Below are positions 5,779 to 10,080 of a DNA stretch of 10,080 bases, piece by piece. The notes beneath the pieces are model-generated. The model was not told the origin of the DNA. It ran no database searches and saw nothing but the letters and a program-made list of their open reading frames with translations. Position 1 is the first letter of the stretch. Each line of letters starts with the position of its first letter. The stretch is from Candidatus Pacearchaeota archaeon. GTDB taxonomy: Archaea; Nanoarchaeota; Nanoarchaeia; Pacearchaeales; GW2011-AR1. Both the position numbers and the translations under genes were made by a program. Location of the stretch: the NCBI GenBank assembly GCA_002690445.1, contig NZER01000283.1, positions 1 through 10,080 on the forward strand, read 5' to 3'.

Positions 5779-5813
5779 GTTCACGAGTATACGTGACATT
5801 CAGCCTTGTCAGC
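5738..5813. repeat. 14-bp inverted repeat interleaved with the terminator stem
   Basis: GCTGACAAGGCTGA (5738-5751) is perfectly inverted as TCAGCCTTGTCAGC (5800-5813). One arm lies in the loop of the 13-bp terminator-like stem and the other outside it, so the order of arms is A-B-A'-B'. In RNA this permits a pseudoknot with connecting segments of about 21, 14 and 17 nt. In DNA the two arms, with centres 62 bp apart, could be paired binding sites, one of them overlapping the candidate -35 element. Confidence 0.7.
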
Positions 5814-5815
5814 AA
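5786..5815 (-). promoter_or_regulatory. Candidate sigma70-type promoter for the replication genes
   Basis: On the minus strand TTGCTG (5815-5810) is followed after 18 bases by TATACT (5791-5786), which differs from TATAAT at one base. An alternative -35, CTGACA (5812-5807), has a short 15-base spacer. The expected start would be near 5779, right at the first arm of the 13-bp stem. The -35 overlaps one arm of the 14-bp inverted repeat, so a repressor could act there. This is based on consensus similarity only. Confidence 0.4.
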
Positions 5816-5823
5816 CCCTTACG

Positions 5824-6288
5824 CTACACAGGTTCCTCCGGTGTGTCAAGCACCTTGTGGGGGCCATGATACCAACAGGCGCTACACATCTCGTAACCGA
5901 TCTCAAAGTGAACCGACTTGTGGCCAAGCCACTCGTGGCCACAGCGGCCGCAGCGCCGGGTGGCCGGCCCGAGTGGGCGCCCGAAGGGTCGGAGCTCACC
6001 GCGGGCCATGCGGTATAGGTTGTTGCATCGCCTAGAGCAGAAGGTACGGCGGTAGACGAGCTGGCTGGGCGCTCGGTAGACCAACTTCCCACACTCGTTG
6101 TGGCATGCTCTCCATTTCCCCTTTGGGACAGGTGCCCTCCGCGGGGCATCCACACTGGTCGGCAAGCCCGCCCGCTGGAGTATCTGGCGCACCCGCTCTC
6201 TGCTGACACCGAACTCCTCCGCCATTGTGGTCGCGGGCCTGTTGGGATCCCTGCGGCGGGCCTCGATCACCCGCTCAGTCGTAGTCAT
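5824..6288 (-). CDS. HTH plus double zinc-ribbon protein (154 aa)
   Basis: Residues 1-45 contain a sigma-4-like helix-turn-helix (TMAEEFGVSRERVRQILQRA, 21-40), which normally reads DNA. Two four-Cys clusters follow: C62/C66 with C84/C88 (CHNEC, CSRRC) and C113/C116 with C135/C138 (CGRC, CSAC). The middle is basic. The protein therefore looks like a small DNA-binding regulator or a recruiting factor with two zinc ribbons. ATG at 6288 has GGAG five bases upstream; a GTG at 6294 with AAGGA upstream is an alternative start. It stands alone between the tRNA-like element and the promoter/terminator region, so it may be regulated apart from the downstream operon, possibly controlling it. Confidence 0.8.
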   Translation of the reverse strand: MTTTERVIEARRRDPNRPATTMAEEFGVSRERVRQILQRAGLPTSVDAPRRAPVPKGKWRACHNECGKLVYRAPSQLVYRRTFCSRRCNNLYRMARGELRPFGRPLGPATRRCGRCGHEWLGHKSVHFEIGYEMCSACWYHGPHKVLDTPEEPV

Positions 6289-6312
6289 GGTCACTCCGCG
6301 TCCTTTTCTGTT

Positions 6313-6453
6313 ACCTGCGGCCAGGATTTGAACCTGGTGCCCTGGGTCCAGCGCCAGCGAGCGCCGTATGCCCAGGCGGGGTGTTTGGAGAGGACGGTCT
6401 CAGCAGCCGCCCCGCTGGTATTCCCCTGCACGTTCCCACCGTGCTGCCGCAGA
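6313..6453 (-). ncRNA. tRNA-like structured RNA, possibly a tRNA with an insertion
   Basis: The minus strand has a complete T-arm (6337-6321): stem CCAGG/CCTGG around loop TTCAAAT, matching the universal GGTTCRANNCC box. It is followed by CCGCAGG (6320-6314), which pairs over 7 bp (one G-U at the end) with TCTGCGG (6453-6447). Two bases on, GCAC (6444-6441) and GTGC (6431-6428) form a 4-bp D-like stem with a GG-containing 9-base loop. Between the D-like arm and T-arm are about 90 nt instead of about 22, containing further helices: GCGGGG/CCCCGC (6415-6410 with 6381-6376) and CTGGG/CCCAG (6375-6371 with 6346-6342). I find no convincing 5-bp anticodon stem with a 7-base loop, position 8 is not T, and no CCA is encoded. 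So it may be an intron-bearing or degenerate tRNA, or a tRNA mimic. No anticodon is assigned. Confidence 0.4.
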
Positions 6454-6463
6454 GCCGTCATCC

Positions 6464-6778
6464 CTAGCCAGCTAGCCGGATCTGCCCGGCGAAGCCCCCG
6501 GCGGTGTGCCAGCCTTCAACTAATGCTGGCGTCCCCCAGCATTGGGAAGGCGCTTCGTTGTACATGAATTTCACGATGTCCCACATCCGTGCGGTGCTCG
6601 TCTCGTCGGCCCGAGCGAATGATTCCTTAAGGTCGTTGTCTAGGACCGCCTTGAGGAATCCGCCGGGGATGAGGCCGTGCTCGATATACCGTTTGACCCC
6701 ACCCCGGAGGTGCTCTGGCAATAACTCGTAGTTGATTCCATAGTTCTCTTCCCTCACTGCCTGACCTTCTTCTGTCAT
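6464..6778 (-). CDS. Conserved phage-type hypothetical protein (104 aa)
   Basis: The product contains NYELLPEHLRGGVKRYIEHG (about residues 14-33), then a GGFLKAVLDNDLKESFARAD segment and a C-terminal APSQCWG motif. This is a pattern I recognise from many phage and prophage proteins of about 90-110 aa: YELLPEHxRGGxxRYIExG, FLxAVLxNDLKEAxxRAD, then AP..CWG. The family has no established function to my knowledge. It is probably a soluble alpha-helical protein; there is no signal peptide or membrane segment. The start is ATG 6778, four bases after the previous gene's stop (6783), with GGGAGG upstream. The frame continues upstream but only over the previous gene. Confidence 0.8.
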   Translation of the reverse strand: MTEEGQAVREENYGINYELLPEHLRGGVKRYIEHGLIPGGFLKAVLDNDLKESFARADETSTARMWDIVKFMYNEAPSQCWGTPALVEGWHTAGGFAGQIRLAG

Positions 6779-6782
6779 TTCA

Positions 6783-7145
6783 TCACACCTCCCGTGCGTC
6801 TTTCTCTCTGCGCTCGTTCGCGCCCGTGGCAACGGGATCGGCGCCAGGCTCGATGCCCGTCACCTGGAGGGCTTCCTTGGCGGCTTCGGCCAGGACCTGC
6901 TCTTCTGCGGTCACCATCTCGGCCGCCGCGATCTCGTCGCGCCGGTCCTGCTGCTCACTAGCCTCGGTTGACGGCACGGGCGGGTAGCGCTTCGTAAGCT
7001 CATCCACCAAGCTGTCGCTCATGTCGAGCACGTCGTCCATCTCGAATCCCTCGGCGTCGACTGTGCATTCAAATGTCTGGATCCCCTTCGTCGACGTCGA
7101 CACGTTGATGCGGTATCTGATTGAACTCGTCTCTCTAATTGCCAT
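6783..7145 (-). CDS. Hypothetical protein after bet (120 aa)
   Basis: ATG at 7145 follows GGGAGGATAG at a good distance; the gene begins 40 bases after the bet stop. Residues 1-50 look beta-rich (RYRINVSTSTKGIQTFECTV), followed by an acidic helical region (DDVLDMSDSLVDELTKRYPP) and a low-complexity Glu/Ala-rich tail (about 65-120). The strand-rich head with a helix resembles small phage proteins found beside recombination genes, which I cannot name. The 12-bp palindrome GTCGACGTCGAC (7090-7101) falls in the strand-coding part and probably just reflects Ser-Thr codons. Confidence 0.7.
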   Translation of the reverse strand: MAIRETSSIRYRINVSTSTKGIQTFECTVDAEGFEMDDVLDMSDSLVDELTKRYPPVPSTEASEQQDRRDEIAAAEMVTAEEQVLAEAAKEALQVTGIEPGADPVATGANERREKDAREV

Positions 7146-7185
7146 TGGTCTATCCTCCCTTTCGCCGCTCTGGGTTCTCTCGACG

Positions 7186-8427
7186 CTATGCGCTCGGCTC
7201 GACGCCCCGCGACTCGGTCCCGAACAGGTCAGCCGCCAGCTGTTCAGTGTTAGGCTCAGGTTTGGGGCCGGCATCTTCCTTCGCCAGCAGCGCCTTCGCC
7301 CCCTCCGTCGCCGAGATGTGGTCCGCGGTCGTGAGCTCCGACCACTTCCCGTTGTAGTGCTCTCTGACCCACCGGGCCACGTCCAGGCGCTCCCACCCGA
7401 GTTGCTTGAACGTGTCCATCAGCACCTTTTTGGCCTCGGCGCTGATGGTCACGTCCAGGTTGCACCAGTTCTCGCCGTCCTTGTGGGCGGGCCCGGTCAT
7501 GTTGCCCTGCTGGAACCACTCGGCGTCGTGGAGCGGGCAGGTGGTCAGCCAGGGGTGCTCGCCGTCTACGACCCCATCGGAATCGGGGACTACACCCTCA
7601 GAGACCGGGGGTACACCCTCGGAAACGGGGGGTGCGTCCTCGATCGCTGGTGCGTCGGCCACCTTCTCGCTCTCCGGGTCGCCCACGATGACCTCGAGGC
7701 CGGTGCCCTCGAACAGCGTGTCGGTCTCCTCGGGGAACCCGCGGCGTAGCGCCTGCATGATGGCGACCTTCTCGATCATGGTCCCGGGCATCGACCTCCA
7801 GTTGGCCTGGGCCTTGTTGTACTCCTTGAACGACACGCGAGCCGACGGTGGCTTGGCGAGGTCAGGTCGGTCAACGTCACACCACCCGCCGACGAGTGTA
7901 GAACCTGGCGGCATGAGTGACCCGGCGACCTCGATGTGCTCTCCGTCCTGCTCGACGATGATGCCGGAATCGTACCCTCGGAACGCCGGATGTCGGGTCC
8001 CTCGCTTCAGCAGGGCGGAGATGCCCACGACCATGGCGGCCGGTTTGCCCTGCTCGTACTTGAGCAGGTAGGCGTCGCCCACGAACGGGTTGAGGCCCTG
8101 CGCCTGACAGAAGAGCAGGAACAGGTGCGCCTCCTTGTCGGTCGCCTTCGGGCTGATGTACTGCTGTATGTCCTGGCGGGTCAGTGGTTGCTCGGCGGGT
8201 CTCTCTGCTATTGCCTTGTCGACCATTTTTCCTAGCCTCCTAGCGACGTGATGTGGTCGCTTGATGATGATTGGGTCCTCGGGCCTACACTCGCACCGCA
8301 GCTTCCAGACTCCTTTCTCGTGGCCCACGACGGGCCACTTGCCGCACCGGGCGCACTCGGACCGGTCGGCGATCTCTGTCAGCTCCTCGAACAGCTTGTC
8401 GTTCCCGACCGCTTCAGTGAATGGCAT
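7186..8427 (-). CDS. bet: RecT/Bet-family single-strand annealing protein with zinc motifs (413 aa)
   Basis: Bet/RecT proteins coat single-stranded DNA and anneal it to complementary strands, in phage recombination usually with a 5'-3' exonuclease. The core runs from about residue 84 (TRQDIQQYISPKATDKEAHL) through FCQAQGLNPFVGDAYLLKY, GISALLKRGTRHPAF and the signature MIEKVAIMQALRRGFPEE (about 217-234), in the family order. Lambda Bet is 261 aa. Here about 60 residues are added in front, with C25-x2-C28 and C45-x-C47, a possible zinc ribbon. A C-terminal extension has a 7-residue PPVSEGV repeat (266-286), C297/H300/H315/C322, and a helical GWERLDVARWVREHYNG segment. The start at ATG 8427 is chosen because it overlaps the upstream stop by one base (TGATG); a GTG at 8439 is an alternative. 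No exonuclease or SSB gene is in the window. Confidence 0.88.
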   Translation of the reverse strand: MPFTEAVGNDKLFEELTEIADRSECARCGKWPVVGHEKGVWKLRCECRPEDPIIIKRPHHVARRLGKMVDKAIAERPAEQPLTRQDIQQYISPKATDKEAHLFLLFCQAQGLNPFVGDAYLLKYEQGKPAAMVVGISALLKRGTRHPAFRGYDSGIIVEQDGEHIEVAGSLMPPGSTLVGGWCDVDRPDLAKPPSARVSFKEYNKAQANWRSMPGTMIEKVAIMQALRRGFPEETDTLFEGTGLEVIVGDPESEKVADAPAIEDAPPVSEGVPPVSEGVVPDSDGVVDGEHPWLTTCPLHDAEWFQQGNMTGPAHKDGENWCNLDVTISAEAKKVLMDTFKQLGWERLDVARWVREHYNGKWSELTTADHISATEGAKALLAKEDAGPKPEPNTEQLAADLFGTESRGVEPSA

Positions 8428-8636
8428 CAGCGAGACCACCTGCGCGGTCCCACCCTATATGGCCATATGGCGAGAAAGGGAAGTCCTGGTATCAGTCGGA
8501 TATAGATGCGGAGCACCAGCCTGCCCTTCCGCCACGTGCGATACCAGAAGACGCCCCCGCCCCCGTGGATGTCGCGGCCTGCGCCATCTCGGAACGTGTG
8601 GCGATCCCGCTGTATTTCGATGTGTTTGATTTTCAT
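8427..8636 (-). CDS. Basic small protein upstream of bet (69 aa)
   Basis: ATG at 8636 overlaps the previous stop (ATGA) and has GGAGGGAGA directly upstream. The product begins MKIKHIEIQRDRHTFRDGAG. It is strongly basic and contains a hydrophobic stretch (VLRIYIRLIPGLPFLAIWPY, about 41-60), too interrupted for a clear membrane helix but possibly peripheral. The last codons overlap the bet start by one base. A perfect 12-bp palindrome (8457-8468) lies in its 3' part. No motif is recognised; the DNA-like charge suggests nucleic-acid binding, which is only an inference. Confidence 0.65.
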   Translation of the reverse strand: MKIKHIEIQRDRHTFRDGAGRDIHGGGGVFWYRTWRKGRLVLRIYIRLIPGLPFLAIWPYRVGPRRWSR

Positions 8637-8764
8637 TCTCCCTCCTGTTCCGCAGCTTTGAATCCCTCACAATCGCAATCGAGGCGCAGGCACCGGCCCG
8701 GGCCGTGGTGATGCCAATAGATGTGGTTGCACTCGCAGAGGGTCTTGCCCTTGATCTCCATCAT
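8633..8764 (-). CDS. 43-aa Cys/His-rich mini-protein
   Basis: An ATG at 8764 (with a second ATG at 8761) starts immediately after the upstream TAG and is preceded by GGGAGGG. The stop overlaps the next ATG as ATGA. The 43 residues hold C10, C12, H14, three consecutive His (18-20), C25, C30 and C32, a very high metal-ligand density that fits one or two zinc sites; the rest is short, polar and acidic at the end (EQEGE). The coupling on both sides and the ligand pattern make a real gene likely. No similar family is known to me; function unknown. Confidence 0.65.
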   Translation of the reverse strand: MMEIKGKTLCECNHIYWHHHGPGRCLRLDCDCEGFKAAEQEGE

Positions 8765-9148
8765 CTAGCCCTCCCGTTCAAAACAGGCCACCACGAAGCT
8801 CGTCCCCTCCCGGCTGAGCGTCGGCAATGTTAGCGTCTGGGCCATCATAGCGGCGTCCCTCCCTTCAATCTCGGCCCTGACGTCGCCGGGATCGTGGTCG
8901 CCGCTCATCAATCCCTCGTAGCAGTCGTTACAGAGCCAGTAGGGGCCGTCTCGGAAGTCCATCGGGCTGGCCTTGTTGGCGCAGCGGTTGATAGCGCAGA
9001 GCTGCGGGTCGGCGTGGAAGGCAACGCAGTGGCAGGGCAAGAGACAGGGCGGGCCGAGGCGAAAAAACCCGTCATCAGCCGCATGCTCCTCGACCCTGTG
9101 GCCGCAGGTGCAGATGGTGGTGTTGCGGGTCCAGGGCTTGCTGGTCAT
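8765..9148 (-). CDS. Two-zinc-cluster hypothetical protein (127 aa)
   Basis: ATG at 9148 overlaps the previous stop (ATGA). The first cluster reads C13-x-C15-G-H17, H22, then C35, C39, H40, C41. The CxCGHxxxxH...CxC pattern is frequent in short actinobacterial and actinophage proteins. The second cluster, C51, C56 and C73-x2-C76, is a four-Cys ribbon with a loop of about 16 residues. The C-terminal third (about 90-127) is non-zinc, mixed helix and strand. The frame extends 30 bases upstream but overlaps the neighbour, so ATG 9148 is preferred. It may be an adaptor or nucleic-acid binder; neither can be shown. Confidence 0.75.
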   Translation of the reverse strand: MTSKPWTRNTTICTCGHRVEEHAADDGFFRLGPPCLLPCHCVAFHADPQLCAINRCANKASPMDFRDGPYWLCNDCYEGLMSGDHDPGDVRAEIEGRDAAMMAQTLTLPTLSREGTSFVVACFEREG

Positions 9149-9453
9149 GATTCTTCTTCCTCGGGGTCTCGTGCCCAAACTTCGTAATCAACCTCCAGAC
9201 CCAAGTCATGGCCCACCCTCTTTATCATGGTTTCGAGGTCTGTTTTGAGGGAAGCCCACCCTCCGGCCTCGGCGTTCTCCCCGGTGTTGGTCAGCCAGTC
9301 CGGGGTCACCCGCACCCAGATACGAGCTTCGCGCCAAAGGCCCCTGCCTTTCTGCTCTGAGTCACAGGCTGCGCAACTGTCAAGGTCATATTGGCGGTGA
9401 ACCCCGCAATAGATCTGTCTCTCTCCGTATCGCTCCTCAAGGTACTGGTTCAT
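9145..9453 (-). CDS. Hypothetical protein with N-terminal C/H zinc motif (102 aa)
   Basis: ATG at 9453 overlaps the upstream stop (ATGA), and the gene's own stop overlaps the next start likewise. C16-x2-H19 and C27-x2-C30 form a compact C/H/C/C candidate zinc site in the first 30 residues. The remainder alternates strand-like ARIWVRVTPDWL (about 40-51) and helical LKTDLETMIKRVGHDLG, ending in an acidic EEEES tail. The layout suggests a small alpha/beta domain after the zinc motif. Not recognised as any family. Confidence 0.7.
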   Translation of the reverse strand: MNQYLEERYGERQIYCGVHRQYDLDSCAACDSEQKGRGLWREARIWVRVTPDWLTNTGENAEAGGWASLKTDLETMIKRVGHDLGLEVDYEVWARDPEEEES

Positions 9454-9629
9454 GGCCTCTGCTCCTCTACGTCGACGTTCTCGGCTAGCGTCTCGCCGCA
9501 TTCCATACAGACCCTGTTCCAGCTAGCGTGGTCGTGACAGGCGCCACAGAAGCCATAGTACGGGCTGGCGGCGCAGCAGGCGCTTTCTTCCTCGGTTTCC
9601 TCATGGGCGCAAGTGTTGGTAGTGGTCAC
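9450..9629 (-). CDS. 59-aa zinc-ribbon protein
   Basis: A GTG at 9629 overlaps the upstream TGA (GTGA) and has AGGAGG seven bases before it, so it is chosen over longer starts that lack a ribosome site. The 59-aa product has C7, C18, C19, C28-x2-C31-H32 and C41-x2-C44. The CGACH and CMECGE pairs form a standard four-Cys ribbon like those in primase or RNA-polymerase-associated small proteins. The tail is acidic (NVDVEEQRP). Its stop overlaps the following gene as ATGA. Function unknown; a DNA- or protein-binding role is possible. Confidence 0.7.
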   Translation of the reverse strand: MTTTNTCAHEETEEESACCAASPYYGFCGACHDHASWNRVCMECGETLAENVDVEEQRP

Positions 9630-9766
9630 CCCGTCACCTCCTGGCCGTCCCGTGCGGCCTCGTAGCGAGTGATGGCATCGGTTAGCGCCCTTCGTAGGAT
9701 AGGCCCGAGACAATTGCGGTTGGGCTCAACTCGAATGTGTCGGCGTGCAGGGTGGTCATGGCGCAC
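9626..9766 (-). CDS. Small ORF, start uncertain (about 46 aa)
   Basis: The frame ending at 9626 overlaps the next gene's start (GTGA) and encodes a plausible basic then helical protein (RRHIRVEPNRNCLGPILRRA, then LTDAITRYEAARDG). Its nearest start is GTG 9766, 11 bases inside the preceding gene and with a weak ribosome site. A competing ORF starts at ATG 9759, which overlaps the upstream stop (ATGA), and gives 25 aa ending in TAA at 9682, leaving 52 bases unread. I favour the 46-aa reading because it fills the gap and is coupled downstream. The frame is otherwise open to 9844, within the upstream gene. Confidence 0.4.
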   Translation of the reverse strand: MRHDHPARRHIRVEPNRNCLGPILRRALTDAITRYEAARDGQEVTG

Positions 9767-9860
9767 ACCAGCATTCTTTCTGGGCGGTGCGGCATAGACC
9801 GTGGTCGCGGGTCTCTGAGGGCGTCCACCACTCCATTTGTCCACAGTCTGGGCAACGCAC
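9756..9860 (-). CDS. 34-aa zinc-knuckle mini-protein
   Basis: A GTG at 9860 shares its first base with the upstream TAG (TAGTG) and is preceded by AGGAG at eight bases. The 34-residue product has C3-x2-C6, H20, C23, C30 and C32, all in a short chain: one compact zinc ribbon (VRCPDCG, later HGLC, ECWC). The stop overlaps an ATG as ATGA. Reading the frame further upstream would run through the previous gene, so the short form is preferred. A free-standing zinc ribbon this small probably acts by binding another protein or RNA; the target is unknown. Confidence 0.6.
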   Translation of the reverse strand: MRCPDCGQMEWWTPSETRDHGLCRTAQKECWCAP

Positions 9861-10080
9861 TAATTCGGCTCCTGTCTGCCGTCTGTGCGCTCCTTGATCC
9901 GGCCCCCAGCGCCGGCCTCGGGGACCACCACGACGAGCCCCAGGCGGTAGATCCACTCACGCAGGGTACGCCGGTCGAGGTCCAGCGCTCGCCTCACCTT
10001 CTCCACCGACTTGAGTTCCTCCGACATCTCGGTCAGCACGGTGGCGATGTCCTTGCCCCGGGCCTGCTCTATCGCAAGCA
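9860..10080 (-). CDS. Helix-turn-helix protein, 5' end cut by window edge
   Basis: An open frame enters from the right edge (first whole codon at 10078) and ends with TAG at 9860-9862, giving 72 visible residues. The visible part contains GKDIATVLTEMSEELKSVEK and RALDLDRRTLREWIYRLGL (about 30-48), with the spacing of a helix-turn-helix: an alpha helix, a turn near LD, then a recognition helix ending in the typical hydrophobic GL. The tail is polar and basic (AGAGGRIKERTDGRQEPN). This suggests a DNA-binding regulator or a nuclease-type HTH module; the N terminus, outside the window, would decide. Confidence 0.7.
   Translation of the reverse strand, partial: LAIEQARGKDIATVLTEMSEELKSVEKVRRALDLDRRTLREWIYRLGLVVVVPEAGAGGRIKERTDGRQEPN

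Noticed and set aside
6313..6337. attP-like tRNA 3' end (T-arm plus acceptor half) marking phage integration
   Set aside because: No integrase is visible in the window and the acceptor half has its own 7-bp partner nearby, so a self-contained RNA is the better reading.
7090..7101. 12-bp palindrome GTCGACGTCGAC inside the gene after bet
   Set aside because: It encodes alternating Ser/Thr codons and is easily produced by high-GC codon usage; no promoter or repeat partner nearby.

Overview
The window is GC-rich, and every gene I can support lies on the minus strand, so it is read from position 10080 down to 1. Genes are packed end to end, mostly joined by 4-base start/stop overlaps (ATGA or GTGA) or 1-base overlaps (TGATG, TAGTG). 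Many encode very small, Cys/His-rich proteins. Together with a RecT/Bet-type annealing protein, a winged-helix replication initiator, a DnaC-type helicase loader and a RusA-type resolvase, this points to the early (replication/recombination) segment of a tailed phage or prophage of a high-GC bacterium. No structural, lysis, integrase or host housekeeping gene is visible. The host cannot be named from the sequence alone.

Region 10080-8427: a 5'-truncated helix-turn-helix gene, then a chain of tiny genes (34 to 127 aa), most with CxxC, CxC or C/H clusters that look like zinc ribbons or knuckles. It ends in a 69-aa basic protein whose stop overlaps the start of bet. Region 8427-6464: the Bet/RecT annealing protein with an extra zinc-like motif at each end, followed by two conserved-looking small proteins of unknown function. 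Region 6463-5689: a structured, tRNA-like RNA candidate (6313-6453), a HTH plus double zinc-ribbon protein, and a 135-bp gap holding two interleaved inverted repeats, a promoter candidate and a terminator-like hairpin.

Region 5688-4002: the replication module. The initiator gene carries, inside its linker-coding part, six copies (four exact, two degenerate) of an 11-bp repeat, a pyrimidine tract, a short A/T-rich stretch and a perfect 25-nt purine-rich mirror repeat. This matches the plan of lambda ori inside gene O, and I propose it as the replication origin. The helicase loader follows, then a 40-aa ORF containing a second, related tandem repeat. Region 4000-1: a coiled-coil protein, small zinc-finger proteins, a radical SAM protein, a RusA-family protein lacking two expected active-site residues, further small proteins, and a gene cut by the left edge.

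The plausible joint role is genome replication (initiator and loader opening the iteron origin), strand annealing (Bet) and branch resolution (RusA-like). The many zinc-knuckle proteins are candidate host-takeover or regulatory factors. No exonuclease partner for Bet is present in the window. No stretch over 300 bp lacks a gene or RNA candidate.
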